A DNA stretch of 64,000 nucleotides, from NCBI RefSeq assembly GCF_001905795.1, contig NZ_LIXJ01000014.1:117266-181265 (forward strand), read 5' to 3'. Below the pieces are notes generated by a model, which was not told the DNA's origin, searched no databases, and saw nothing but the letters and a program-made list of their open reading frames with translations. The first letter of the stretch is position 1, and the number at the start of each line of letters is the position of its first letter. Made by a program: the position numbers and the translations under genes. Source of the DNA: Streptomyces sp. CB01580 (GTDB taxonomy: Bacteria; Actinomycetota; Actinomycetes; Streptomycetales; Streptomycetaceae). Below, in pieces: positions 50,037-58,097 of the stretch.

Positions 50037-51436
50037 GACCGCCCTCGATTCGGGTCGTTCAGGTCTGCCCGGGAGACGGCGGCGACCGTCTGCGGGTCGA
50101 GGTCGAAGAGTTCTCGGAGCGCGTCGGCGTACCCGGCGCCGCCGGGCTCGCTGGCGAGCTGCTTGACCCGCACGGTGGGCGCGTGCAGGAGCTTGTCGAC
50201 GACGCGGCGCACGGTCTGCGTGATCTCGGCGCGCTGCTTCGTGTCCAGACCGGGGAGGCGCCCGTCGAGCCGGGCGATCTCGCCCGCGACCACGTCGGCG
50301 GCCATCGCGCGCAGCGCGACGACGGTCGGGGTGATGTGGGCGGCCCGCTGGGCGGCACCGAAAGCGGCCACCTCGTCGGCGACGATGGTGCGCACCTGGT
50401 CCACGTCGGAGGCCATCGGGGCGTCCGCGGACGCCTCGGCGAGCGACTCGATGTCGACGAGGCGCACCCCGTCGAGGTGGCCGGCGGCGCCGTCGATGTC
50501 GCGCGGCATGGCGAGGTCGAGCAGGGCGAGGCGGACGGGGCCGTCGTTCCCGGCGGGCGCGGTCTTCCCGGCGGACGCCGCGCGGACCGGCTCGTGGGGC
50601 AGGCCGAGCGCCCCGGCGACGACCTCGGCGGTCAGCACCAGGCCCGTCGCACCGGTGCACGAGACGACGATGTCGGCACGTGTCAGTTCGCCGGGGACCG
50701 CGGCCATCTCCACGGCGCGGGCGGCCACTCCGGTGCCGCCGGGCTGGCCCAGGATCTCGACGAGCCGCTCGGCACGGGCCCGGGTCCGGTTGGCGACGGC
50801 GATCTCGGCGACACCGGCACGGGCCAGGGTGGCGGCGGCCAGCGAGGACATCGATCCGGCGCCGATCACCAGGGCGCGCTTGCCCCGGGCCCACTCGGCG
50901 ACGTCCTCGCCCGCCGCGAGCTGTTCGAGACCGAAGGTGACGAGCGACTGCCCGGCCCGGTCGATCCCGGTCTCGCTGTGGGCGCGCTTGCCGACCCGCA
51001 GCGCCTGCTGGAACAGGTCGTTCAGCAGCCGTCCCGCGGTGTGGAGCTGCTGGCCCCGTGCCAGCGCGTCCTTGATCTGTCCGAGGATCTGGCCCTCGCC
51101 GACGACCATCGAGTCCAGCCCGCACGCCACCGAGAAGAGGTGGTGGACGGCCCGGTCCTCGTAGTGCACATAGAGATACGGAGTGAGCTCGTCCAGACCC
51201 ACGCCGCTGTGCTGGGCGAGGAGGGTGGACAGCTCGGCGACGCCCGCGTGGAACTTGTCCACGTCGGCGTACAGCTCGATGCGGTTGCAGGTGGCCAGCG
51301 CGGCGGCCTCGGCCGCGGGCTCGGCGGCGAGCGCGTCCTGGAGGAGCTTGGCCTGCGTCCCACCCGCCAGCGAGGCCCGCTCCAGTACGGAGACGGGGGC
51401 GCTGCGGTGGCTCAGCCCTACGACGAGAAGACTCAT
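50033..51436 (-). CDS. hemA: Glutamyl-tRNA reductase
   Basis: HemA reduces Glu-tRNA to glutamate-1-semialdehyde with NADPH, the committed step of the C5 pathway. The 467-residue protein has the catalytic Cys50 in ATCNRIELYA, the domain sequence GEGQILGQIKDAL, the NADPH fold ALVIGAGSMSSLAA, and the C-terminal dimerisation helix. It overlaps rex upstream by ATGA and hemC downstream by ATGA. Expression should follow Rex. Confidence 0.96.
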   Translation of the reverse strand: MSLLVVGLSHRSAPVSVLERASLAGGTQAKLLQDALAAEPAAEAAALATCNRIELYADVDKFHAGVAELSTLLAQHSGVGLDELTPYLYVHYEDRAVHHLFSVACGLDSMVVGEGQILGQIKDALARGQQLHTAGRLLNDLFQQALRVGKRAHSETGIDRAGQSLVTFGLEQLAAGEDVAEWARGKRALVIGAGSMSSLAAATLARAGVAEIAVANRTRARAERLVEILGQPGGTGVAARAVEMAAVPGELTRADIVVSCTGATGLVLTAEVVAGALGLPHEPVRAASAGKTAPAGNDGPVRLALLDLAMPRDIDGAAGHLDGVRLVDIESLAEASADAPMASDVDQVRTIVADEVAAFGAAQRAAHITPTVVALRAMAADVVAGEIARLDGRLPGLDTKQRAEITQTVRRVVDKLLHAPTVRVKQLASEPGGAGYADALRELFDLDPQTVAAVSRADLNDPNRGRS

Positions 51437-52251
51437 GCCGGCATCACGGCGGGCATGTCCCCGTCAGGTCCCTTACGGCCTTCGGCGACCGGACGCACCG
51501 GCGCCTCCTCCGCGTCCGGCACGGCCGGCACGGACACGTCCTGGGCGACCCCGGCGGTGCTCTGGCCGACTCCGGCCTCGCCGGTGTCCTCGACCGACTT
51601 GCGCTGCTCGTGGAAGGCGAGGATCTGGAGCTCGATGGAGAGGTCCACCTTGCGGACGTCGACGCCGTCGGGCACGGAGAGCACCGTCGGCGCGAAGTTC
51701 AGGATGGAGGTGACGCCCGCGGCGACGAGCCGGTCGCAGACCTGCTGGGCGGCACCGGCCGGGGTCGAGATGACACCGATCGACACCCCGTTGTCCCGGA
51801 CGATCGTCTCCAGGTCGTCGGCGTGCTGCACGGGAATCCCGGCGACCGGCGTCCCGGCCATCGCGGGATCGGCGTCGATCAGGGCGGCGACCCGGAAACC
51901 GCGGGAGGCGAAACCGCCGTAGTTGGCGAGCGCCGCGCCGAGGTTACCGATACCGACGATCACGACCGGCCAGTCCTGGGTCAGCCCGAGCTCGCGGGAG
52001 ATCTGGTAGACGAGATACTCGACGTCGTACCCGACCCCGCGCGTCCCGTAGGAGCCGAGGTAGCTGAAATCCTTGCGCAGCTTGGCGGAGTTGACCCCCG
52101 CCGCCGCGGCGAGTTCCTCGGACGAGACCGTGGGCACCGAGCGCTCGGAGAGCGCGGTCAACGCGCGCAGATACAGCGGAAGCCGGGCGACGGTGGCCTC
52201 GGGAATCCCTCGGCTACGGGTCGCCGGTCGGTGAGTTCGGCCAGTTGCCAC
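51433..52251 (-). CDS. rex: Redox-sensing repressor Rex
   Basis: Rex binds DNA when NADH is low and releases it when NADH rises. The 272-residue protein has a winged helix (ATVARLPLYLRALTALSERSV ... SAKLRKDFSYLGSYGTRGVGYDV) and a Rossmann domain (VVIVGIGNLGAALANYGGF). The last 40 residues are a disordered Glu/Val/Pro tail. The GTG at 52251 has AGGAGCACC just upstream. A near-consensus operator lies 77 bases upstream. In S. coelicolor Rex represses rex-hemACD, cyd and nuo genes as I remember. Confidence 0.96.
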   Translation of the reverse strand: MATGRTHRPATRSRGIPEATVARLPLYLRALTALSERSVPTVSSEELAAAAGVNSAKLRKDFSYLGSYGTRGVGYDVEYLVYQISRELGLTQDWPVVIVGIGNLGAALANYGGFASRGFRVAALIDADPAMAGTPVAGIPVQHADDLETIVRDNGVSIGVISTPAGAAQQVCDRLVAAGVTSILNFAPTVLSVPDGVDVRKVDLSIELQILAFHEQRKSVEDTGEAGVGQSTAGVAQDVSVPAVPDAEEAPVRPVAEGRKGPDGDMPAVMPA

Positions 52252-52327
52252 GGTGCTCCTGCGGTATGAGCGGGGCTGCAGGCGGCCGTATTTCGCATGA
52301 CCGCCCCGTCGAATGCAGGCTATGTCT

Positions 52328-52345
52328 TTGTGAACGTGTGCACAA
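52328..52345. promoter_or_regulatory. Rex operator (ROP)
   Basis: TTGTGAA-CGTG-TGCACAA matches TTGTGAA-N4-TTCACAA at 13 of 14 fixed positions. It lies 77-94 bases before the rex start codon, as expected for autoregulation of rex-hemACD. The gap 52252-52523 holds no gene. Confidence 0.9.
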
Positions 52346-52523
52346 AGATTGTGTCCGTTTTGTCCGGTCAACGTGACCGGGGTCACGCGCTTTCGTCGCG
52401 TAATCCCGGAACCGGGGACCGCGTCAAACCGTTGCAGACCCGAAGGGGGCAAAGCGGCACACACTCCTCACTACCACTCCCCCGAGACCACTCAAAACGC
52501 CCATGATGGTAACCGGGTTTCAC

Positions 52524-52799
52524 TCACGAGCCCAGCGCGTCGCGCAGCCTCCCCGGGTCCACCCGCCAGAACGTGTGCTGCTCGCCGTCGATCAGGACGA
52601 CCGGGATCTGCTCCCAGTACGCACGGTGCAGCGCCTCGTCCTGCGTGATGTCCTTCTCCTCCCAGGAAGCGCCGGTCTGCGCGCACACCTCCCGCACCAC
52701 CTCCCTCGCGTCGTCGCAGAGGTGACACCCCGGCTTGCCCACGAGGGTCACCGTCCGGTCGGCGGGGTTCTTCTTCGTACGTCGGAACATGGCGCTCAT
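52524..52799 (-). CDS. Glutaredoxin-family protein
   Basis: The 91-residue protein has a thioredoxin fold with the active site GKPGCHLCDDA (CHLC) and the cis-Pro region IPVVLIDG. The short family is conserved in actinobacteria near hemA, where the partner is probably mycothiol/mycoredoxin-like; the exact reductant is unknown. ATG 52799 is chosen; a second Met three codons in is possible. It lies between rex-hem and a SerB-type HAD gene, the position I recall for its mycobacterial counterpart (Rv0508). Confidence 0.88.
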   Translation of the reverse strand: MSAMFRRTKKNPADRTVTLVGKPGCHLCDDAREVVREVCAQTGASWEEKDITQDEALHRAYWEQIPVVLIDGEQHTFWRVDPGRLRDALGS

Positions 52800-53015
52800 G
52801 CCCTCATTCTGCGCCGCACCACGACGCGCTCCCGCCCGGCATGCCGTCCGGCGCCCTCTCCCTGTCCCGCCCGCGAGACCTCCGGAGCGCCGACCACACC
52901 CCCTCCCGGCTCCTTCACCTCTTCGTCCCTCCTTCGACAAAGCAACGACCAAGAGTTCACGGCGCGGCATCCCGGCAGGTCGGGAAGGGCCCGAGCACAT
53001 GGCTATGCTCACGAC

Positions 53016-54137
53016 ATGGCCGCTCTTGGATGGCTCACACCCCGTAGACGCCCCGCGACAGCACGGAGCGTGCTGGCAGGCGAGGCCGCAGCCGAGGCTG
53101 CGCGGAAGTCCGCCCTGCGCAGCGAACACCCCGTCGCCGGTGACGACCGGCCCTCCGCAACCGCCGCCCGCGAAGCCGCCGAGGCCCCCGAAGCCGCGGA
53201 GGTTCCCGAGGCCCGGGAAACCGGCCGCACGAAGACGGCGAAACCCACGAAGAACGCGAAGGCCACCGAGCCGAAGAAGGACGCGGAGAGGGACAAGGGG
53301 AAGGAAAAGGAGAAAGGGGCGGGCAAGGAGAAGAAGTCCGAGGAACCCCCCTTCCCCGTCGCCGGTGACGACCGGGCCGCCGCCTTCTTCGACCTGGACA
53401 ACACCGTCATGCAGGGCGCGGCCCTGTTCCACTTCGGCCGCGGCCTGTACAAGCGCAAGTTCTTCCAGCGCCGCGAACTGACCCGCTTCGCCTGGCAGCA
53501 GACATGGTTCAGGCTGGCCGGCGTCGAGGACCCGGACCACATGCAGGACGCCCGCGACAGCGCCCTGTCCATCGTCAAGGGCCACCGCGTCTCCGAGCTG
53601 ATGGCGATCGGCGAGGAGATCTACGACGAATACATGGCCGACCGCATCTGGCCCGGCACCCGCGCCCTCGCCCAGGCCCATCTGGACGCCGGCCAACGGG
53701 TCTGGCTGGTCACCGCCGCCCCCGTCGAGACGGCCACGATCATCGCCCGCCGCCTCGGCCTGACCGGCGCGCTCGGCACGGTCGCCGAGTCCGTCGACGG
53801 CGTCTACACCGGCCGCCTGGTAGGCGAACCGCTGCACGGACCCGCGAAGGCCGAGGCGGTCCGCGCCCTGGCCGCCGCCGAGGGCCTCGACCTCGACCGC
53901 TGCGCCGCGTACAGCGACTCGCACAACGACATCCCGATGCTGTCCCTGGTCGGCCACCCGTACGCGATCAATCCCGACGCCAAGCTCCGCAAGTACGCCC
54001 GCGCCCACGACTGGCGGCTGCGGGACTACCGGACGGGCCGCAAGGCGGCCAGGGTCGGCATCCCCGCCGCGGCCGGGGTCGGCGCCCTCGCGGGCGGCAC
54101 GGCCGCCGCCGTCGCGCTGCACCGTCGCCGCCGCTGA
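53016..54137 (+). CDS. HAD hydrolase, SerB/HAD-IB type, with disordered N-terminus
   Basis: The 373-residue protein has a Lys/Glu/Ala-rich N-terminal 120 residues, with VAGDDR repeated at about residues 40 and 115. The HAD core follows: motif I AFFDLDNTVMQG near residue 126, motif II VWLVTAAPVETA, and motif IV YSDSHNDIPMLSLVG. This is the HAD-IB pattern of phosphoserine phosphatase-like enzymes. The C-terminus has a Gly/Ala-rich membrane-type helix (PAAAGVGALAGGTAAAVAL), suggesting membrane association. The mycobacterial counterpart is SerB1, adjacent to glutaredoxin. The 393-base gap after it (54138-54530) leads to bldN. Confidence 0.88.
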   Translation: MAALGWLTPRRRPATARSVLAGEAAAEAARKSALRSEHPVAGDDRPSATAAREAAEAPEAAEVPEARETGRTKTAKPTKNAKATEPKKDAERDKGKEKEKGAGKEKKSEEPPFPVAGDDRAAAFFDLDNTVMQGAALFHFGRGLYKRKFFQRRELTRFAWQQTWFRLAGVEDPDHMQDARDSALSIVKGHRVSELMAIGEEIYDEYMADRIWPGTRALAQAHLDAGQRVWLVTAAPVETATIIARRLGLTGALGTVAESVDGVYTGRLVGEPLHGPAKAEAVRALAAAEGLDLDRCAAYSDSHNDIPMLSLVGHPYAINPDAKLRKYARAHDWRLRDYRTGRKAARVGIPAAAGVGALAGGTAAAVALHRRRR

Positions 54138-54468
54138 CACACCGACACGCCCGGTCGGCCGCACAGCCGTTCGTCACTCGTCGAGCCGACACCGCCCGTC
54201 GGGCGGCGCCCGGCCGCGCCCGGACACGGCACGATCGGAACTCCCTACCCACCGGCTGCCTCGGCCAGACGACACGCCCCCACTCGGCCACAACCGGTTC
54301 CCCCCGCAGACAAATCACGAAGTAATCCGATCAATAACCGGTCACGATGTGCTACTTGATACGTCGATTAGTCGCTACAGAAGCGACGTAATCGATGATT
54401 TGAGCAACTGGGTGTAGCACTGTCTGTACGAAGCGTTATTCTCCTCAGACGCATTCCGGAACCCCTGA

Positions 54469-54486
54469 CTCACTACGACGAGTGAG
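54469..54486. promoter_or_regulatory. Inverted repeat upstream of bldN
   Basis: CTCACT (54469) and AGTGAG (54481-54486) are perfect inverted arms with a 6-base centre. They lie 45-62 bases before the bldN start. bldN is controlled by BldD in relatives, but this does not match the BldD consensus well, so the assignment is open. Confidence 0.35.
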
Positions 54487-54530
54487 GGTTTCGCACTGCA
54501 CGTGATGGAAGCTCTGCCTCTGGGAGTCCC

Positions 54531-55307
54531 GTGTACCCACACGTCGGGGTTGACGCCTCGGGCCTGGCTACGCTGCGCGCATCGGTCGCCAACCGCTTGC
54601 GCGGCTTCGTCCCCACCGCGTACGCCGTACCCGCATTCGCCACCCCTGCGCCAGTCGGCCCCTGCTACGCCATGGCCGAACGCGGTGCGGCGGTCGGAAG
54701 ACGCGGCAGCCGCGGCGCAACAACCACGTCCACCGTCCGCCGTCCCACCGCCGACAGCGACAGCGCGCGCATGATGGAGCTCGTCGAGCGCGCGCAGGCC
54801 GGCGAGGCCGAAGCCTTCGGCCGCCTCTACGACCAGTACAGCGACACCGTCTACCGCTACATCTACTACCGCGTGGGCGGCAAGGCCACGGCGGAGGACC
54901 TCACCAGTGAGACCTTCCTGCGCGCCCTGCGCCGCATCTCGACGTTCACCTGGCAGGGCCGCGACTTCGGCGCGTGGCTGGTCACGATCGCCCGCAACCT
55001 CGTCGCCGACCACTTCAAGTCCAGCCGCTTCCGCCTGGAGGTGACCACCGGCGAGATGCTCGACGCGAACGAGGTCGAGCGCAGCCCGGAGGACTCCGTC
55101 CTGGAATCCCTCTCCAACGCCGCACTGCTCCAGGCCGTACGGCGGCTCAACCCTCAACAGCAGGAGTGCGTGACCCTGCGCTTCCTCCAGGGCCTCTCGG
55201 TCGCCGAGACCGCCCGTGTCATGGGGAAGAACGAGGGCGCGATCAAGACCCTGCAGTATCGCGCCGTCCGCACCCTGGCCCGGCTCCTGCCGGACGACGC
55301 CCGCTGA
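54531..55307 (+). CDS. bldN: ECF sigma factor BldN (pro-protein)
   Basis: This developmental ECF sigma factor is needed for aerial growth and sporulation, driving bldM, whiB and chaplin/rodlin genes as known. The 258-residue protein has region 2 (GRLYDQYSDTVYRYIYYRVG; EDLTSETFLRAL) and region 4 (LNPQQQECVTLRFLQGLSVAETARVMGKNEGAIKTLQYRAVRTL). The N-terminal extension of about 80-86 residues is the known pro-sequence that is removed. The start is GTG 54531 with TGGGAG upstream. The anti-sigma gene rsbN follows after 396 bases, on the same strand. Confidence 0.95.
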   Translation: MYPHVGVDASGLATLRASVANRLRGFVPTAYAVPAFATPAPVGPCYAMAERGAAVGRRGSRGATTTSTVRRPTADSDSARMMELVERAQAGEAEAFGRLYDQYSDTVYRYIYYRVGGKATAEDLTSETFLRALRRISTFTWQGRDFGAWLVTIARNLVADHFKSSRFRLEVTTGEMLDANEVERSPEDSVLESLSNAALLQAVRRLNPQQQECVTLRFLQGLSVAETARVMGKNEGAIKTLQYRAVRTLARLLPDDAR

Positions 55308-55545
55308 CCCCCCTCCCGAAGCCCGCCGTCCGACCACCCGGGCCCGACCGAGCCGTCCCACCGCACCACAACGGCCCCGCCGTCCCGCACGAAGCCTCCC
55401 GGTCACGCCCCCGATCAACGACTCGCCCCACCCGGCCGGTCCCGGCCCGATCAGCCCCTCGTCCGGCCGCGCGCCCGGCTCGGCCGACCCGCCGACGTCA
55501 CGCCAGGCGATGCCCTCCTCACACAAAGTCCGGTCACTCTTCTTG

Positions 55546-55574
55546 CGTAACCCAAGTGCCGCGCCCCTCGTTGT
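55546..55574 (+). promoter_or_regulatory. Candidate BldN-dependent promoter of rsbN
   Basis: CGTAAC (55546-55551) and CGTTGT (55569-55574) with a 17-base spacer resemble the remembered BldN promoter pair CGTAAC/CGTTGA. It is about 130 bases before the rsbN GTG. The 396-base gap 55308-55703 holds no gene. Confidence 0.6.
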
Positions 55575-55703
55575 GTCGGTTGCAGGCCCCCTGTCGTCAC
55601 CCATGTCCGCCGACACTCACTCATTCGTGTGAAAGCGCTCAAGGTGTACAACCTTCCTGACACCCAGGGGAGTCGACCGTCATGACGAGAGGAGGTGCCG
55701 CCA

Positions 55704-56897
55704 GTGATCGCAAACGTTTCGGCGCACCGGCGGGCGAACGCCTTCGCCCAGGCCCTGGAGGAGCAGCCGCCCCGCGACGAGGCGGCCGCACAGCCCGAGG
55801 AAGCGGCCGAACAGGCCGACCACGGGCCGCTGTTGGCCCTGGCGAACGGCCTCGGTGAGCTACCGCGGCCGGAATTGGATCCCGAAGTCAAAGTGGTGCA
55901 GCGAGCCCAGCTCGTCGCCGCCATGGAGGCCATGTTCGCCGAGGGCGGCGCGTCCGCGGGCCCTACGGTGCCCGAGCAGCGCACGAAGGGTGCCCATCGG
56001 GCCTCCGCGCTCCGGAAACTGCGCCCGCGTTCGCGCTGGTCGAAGGGGCTCGCGGCCGGCGGGCTCACCGTCGGTGTCGCGGCGGGGGCCTTCGGCGGAG
56101 TGGCCGCTGCCAGTTCCGACGCCCTGCCGGGTGATTCGCTGTACGGGCTCAAGCGCGGCATGGAGGACATCCATCTCGGGCTGACCAGCGGCGACACCGA
56201 CCGCGGCGAGGTCTACCTCGACCAGGCGTCGACCCGGCTGAGCGAAGCCCGCCGTCTGATGGAGCGCGCCCGTTCCGGCGACCTCGACCACGAACAGCTC
56301 GGTGAGATCCGACGCACGCTCAACGGCATGACGCACGACGCCACCGAGGGCCACCGCCTGCTCCGCTCGGCCTATCAACGGGACGGCGCCATCGGCCCGA
56401 TCCAGACCCTGGATTCCTTCTCCCGCTCGCACCGCGGGAGCTGGAGCAGCCTGCGCGACCGGCTGCCACTGCAGCTGACCGATGTCGGCAACCAGGTCAG
56501 CTCGGTGTTCGACGCCATAGACGAGGAAGTCGGGCCACTGCAGTCGCTGCTGCCCCGCGGCCCGGACCGGAGCGACGACGCGAAGCGGTCCGACACCAGG
56601 GAACGGGACACGGCCCCGTCCCGTACGGACGGGACCACGCCCTCCGCGCCGGACGTCCCCCACGCCCGAACGAGCGACGGCGCCACGCCACGCCCGTCCG
56701 ACGGTTCCGGCAGCGCCACCTCCGAGGGCCTGCTCTCCGGTGGCACGGACGGACTGTTCGGCACCCAGCCCCCGCGCACCGACCCGTCCATCGGCGGCCG
56801 GATCAGCCCGCCGCCGGCCCCGGACGTGACGCTGCCCCCGCTCCTTCCCGGGCTGCTCCCGGGCCTGGGCATCGACAGCGAGCACGTGGACGAGTGA
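55704..56897 (+). CDS. rsbN: Anti-sigma factor RsbN of BldN
   Basis: RsbN is the membrane anti-sigma that holds BldN. The 397-residue protein has an N-terminal cytoplasmic domain (residues 1-112, IANVSAHRRANAFAQALEEQ ... VVQRAQLVAAMEAMFAE), one membrane helix (114-137) and an extracytoplasmic DUF5667-like helical domain (SLYGLKRGMEDIHLGLTSG ... RGEVYLDQASTRLSEARRLMERA). The rest is a Pro/Ser/Thr-rich tail. The GTG at 55704 has GAGAGGAGGTG in ideal position. It is convergent with the acyltransferase gene. Confidence 0.92.
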   Translation: MIANVSAHRRANAFAQALEEQPPRDEAAAQPEEAAEQADHGPLLALANGLGELPRPELDPEVKVVQRAQLVAAMEAMFAEGGASAGPTVPEQRTKGAHRASALRKLRPRSRWSKGLAAGGLTVGVAAGAFGGVAAASSDALPGDSLYGLKRGMEDIHLGLTSGDTDRGEVYLDQASTRLSEARRLMERARSGDLDHEQLGEIRRTLNGMTHDATEGHRLLRSAYQRDGAIGPIQTLDSFSRSHRGSWSSLRDRLPLQLTDVGNQVSSVFDAIDEEVGPLQSLLPRGPDRSDDAKRSDTRERDTAPSRTDGTTPSAPDVPHARTSDGATPRPSDGSGSATSEGLLSGGTDGLFGTQPPRTDPSIGGRISPPPAPDVTLPPLLPGLLPGLGIDSEHVDE

Positions 56898-56904
56898 CCC
56901 GTCC

Positions 56905-56957
56905 CTCACCCCTCGATCGCCGGCCGTTCCGAGCCGGTCCGGAGATCGAGGGGTGAG
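56905..56957 (+). terminator. Terminator of bldN-rsbN
   Basis: CTCACCCCTCGATC (56905) pairs perfectly with GATCGAGGGGTGAG (56944-56957), 14 bases. It begins 8 bases after the rsbN stop. Confidence 0.88.
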
Positions 56958-56970
56958 CCGCCGAAAAGAC

Positions 56971-57007
56971 CCTTCGACAGGATCCGGCGAAGGCAACCTG
57001 TCGAAGG
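56971..57007 (-). terminator. Terminator of the acyltransferase gene
   Basis: CCTTCGACAGG (56971) pairs perfectly with CCTGTCGAAGG (56997-57007). It lies 19 bases beyond the acyltransferase stop and is separate from the rsbN hairpin. Confidence 0.82.
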
Positions 57008-57025
57008 ACCGGGCGGGAGAGCCCG

Positions 57026-58057
57026 TCAGAAGAACACCGACCTCCGCTGCACCAGCAGCCTGTACAGGGTGTGCTGGATCTGCTCGCGCACCTGATCGGT
57101 CAGGTTGAACATCAGCATCGGATCGTCCGCCGCCTCCATCGGATACCCGCTCGTGGAGATCGGTTTTCCGAACTGGATCGTCCACTTCGTCGGCAGCGGC
57201 ACCGCTCCCAGCGGGCCCAGCCAGGGGAACGTCGGCGTGATCGGGAAGTACGGGAAGCCGAGCAGCCGGGCCAGCGTCCGGGAGTTGCCGATCATCGGAT
57301 AGATCTCCTCCGCGCCCACGATCGAGCACGGAATGATCGGCACCCCCGCCCGCAACGCCGTGGAGACGAAACCGCCCCGGCCGAAGCGCTGAAGCTTGTA
57401 CCGCTCGCCGAACGGCTTGCCGATGCCCTTGAAACCTTCCGGCATCACCCCGACGATCTCGCCCCGGCCCAGCAGCCGCTCCGCGTCCTCCGTGCACGCC
57501 AGCGTGTGACCGGCCTTGCGGGCCAGCTCGCTCACCACGGGCAGCACGAAGACGAGATCGGCGGCGAGCAGCCGCAGATGCCGCCCCGCCGGGTGGTTGT
57601 CGTGCACGGCCACCTGGAGCATCAGCGCGTCGAGCGGCAGCGTGCCGGAGTGGTTGGACACGATGAGCGCGCCCCCGTCCGACGGGATGTTCTCGATGCC
57701 CCGCACCTCGACGCGGAAGTACTTCTCGTACAACGGCCGCAGCATCGACATGAGGACCTGGTCGGTCAGCTCCTCGTCGTACCCGAACTCGTCGACCTCG
57801 TACTCGCCGGTGACCCGCCGCCGCAGGAACGCGAGCCCGGCGGCGACCTGCCGCTCCCAGCCGTCTCCGGGCTCCGGAGCCTGCCCGGATCCGTCGGGCT
57901 CCTCCCTCGGCGACTCGGCGTCCTGCTGCCCCGGAAGGGCACTGACGGCCGCGGTGCCGACCCCGGGGCCCGCGGTGGACCTGCGCCGCGCGGAGCGCGG
58001 CGGGCCGCCCGCCCGCGAACGGTCGTCGTCGAACGGAATGACCTTGGCGTCCGCCAT
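57026..58057 (-). CDS. Lysophospholipid acyltransferase-family protein
   Basis: The 343-residue protein belongs to the PlsC-like family (Rv0502-type). Key motifs are NHSGTLPLDALM near residue 134 (a variant of HX4D), PEGFKGIGKPF near residue 210, and VPIIPCSIVGAEE. The first 70 residues are a Gly/Pro/Arg-rich extension. It acts on lysophosphatidate-like or other acyl acceptors at the membrane, although the exact acceptor is unknown. It lies directly downstream of an epimerase gene, 40 bases apart on the same strand, as in mycobacteria. Confidence 0.88.
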   Translation of the reverse strand: MADAKVIPFDDDRSRAGGPPRSARRRSTAGPGVGTAAVSALPGQQDAESPREEPDGSGQAPEPGDGWERQVAAGLAFLRRRVTGEYEVDEFGYDEELTDQVLMSMLRPLYEKYFRVEVRGIENIPSDGGALIVSNHSGTLPLDALMLQVAVHDNHPAGRHLRLLAADLVFVLPVVSELARKAGHTLACTEDAERLLGRGEIVGVMPEGFKGIGKPFGERYKLQRFGRGGFVSTALRAGVPIIPCSIVGAEEIYPMIGNSRTLARLLGFPYFPITPTFPWLGPLGAVPLPTKWTIQFGKPISTSGYPMEAADDPMLMFNLTDQVREQIQHTLYRLLVQRRSVFF

Positions 58058-58097
58058 CGTCGATGCGCTCCTCTGTTGCCTGCCGGTACCGGGGGTT

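Noticed and set aside
52297..52506. Short plus-strand frame across the Rex operator
   Set aside because: It overlaps the promoter and has no homology-like motif or good start site.
54400..54440. BldD box upstream of bldN
   Set aside because: The best stretch (tagcactgtctgta) misses key positions of the consensus, so I do not call it.
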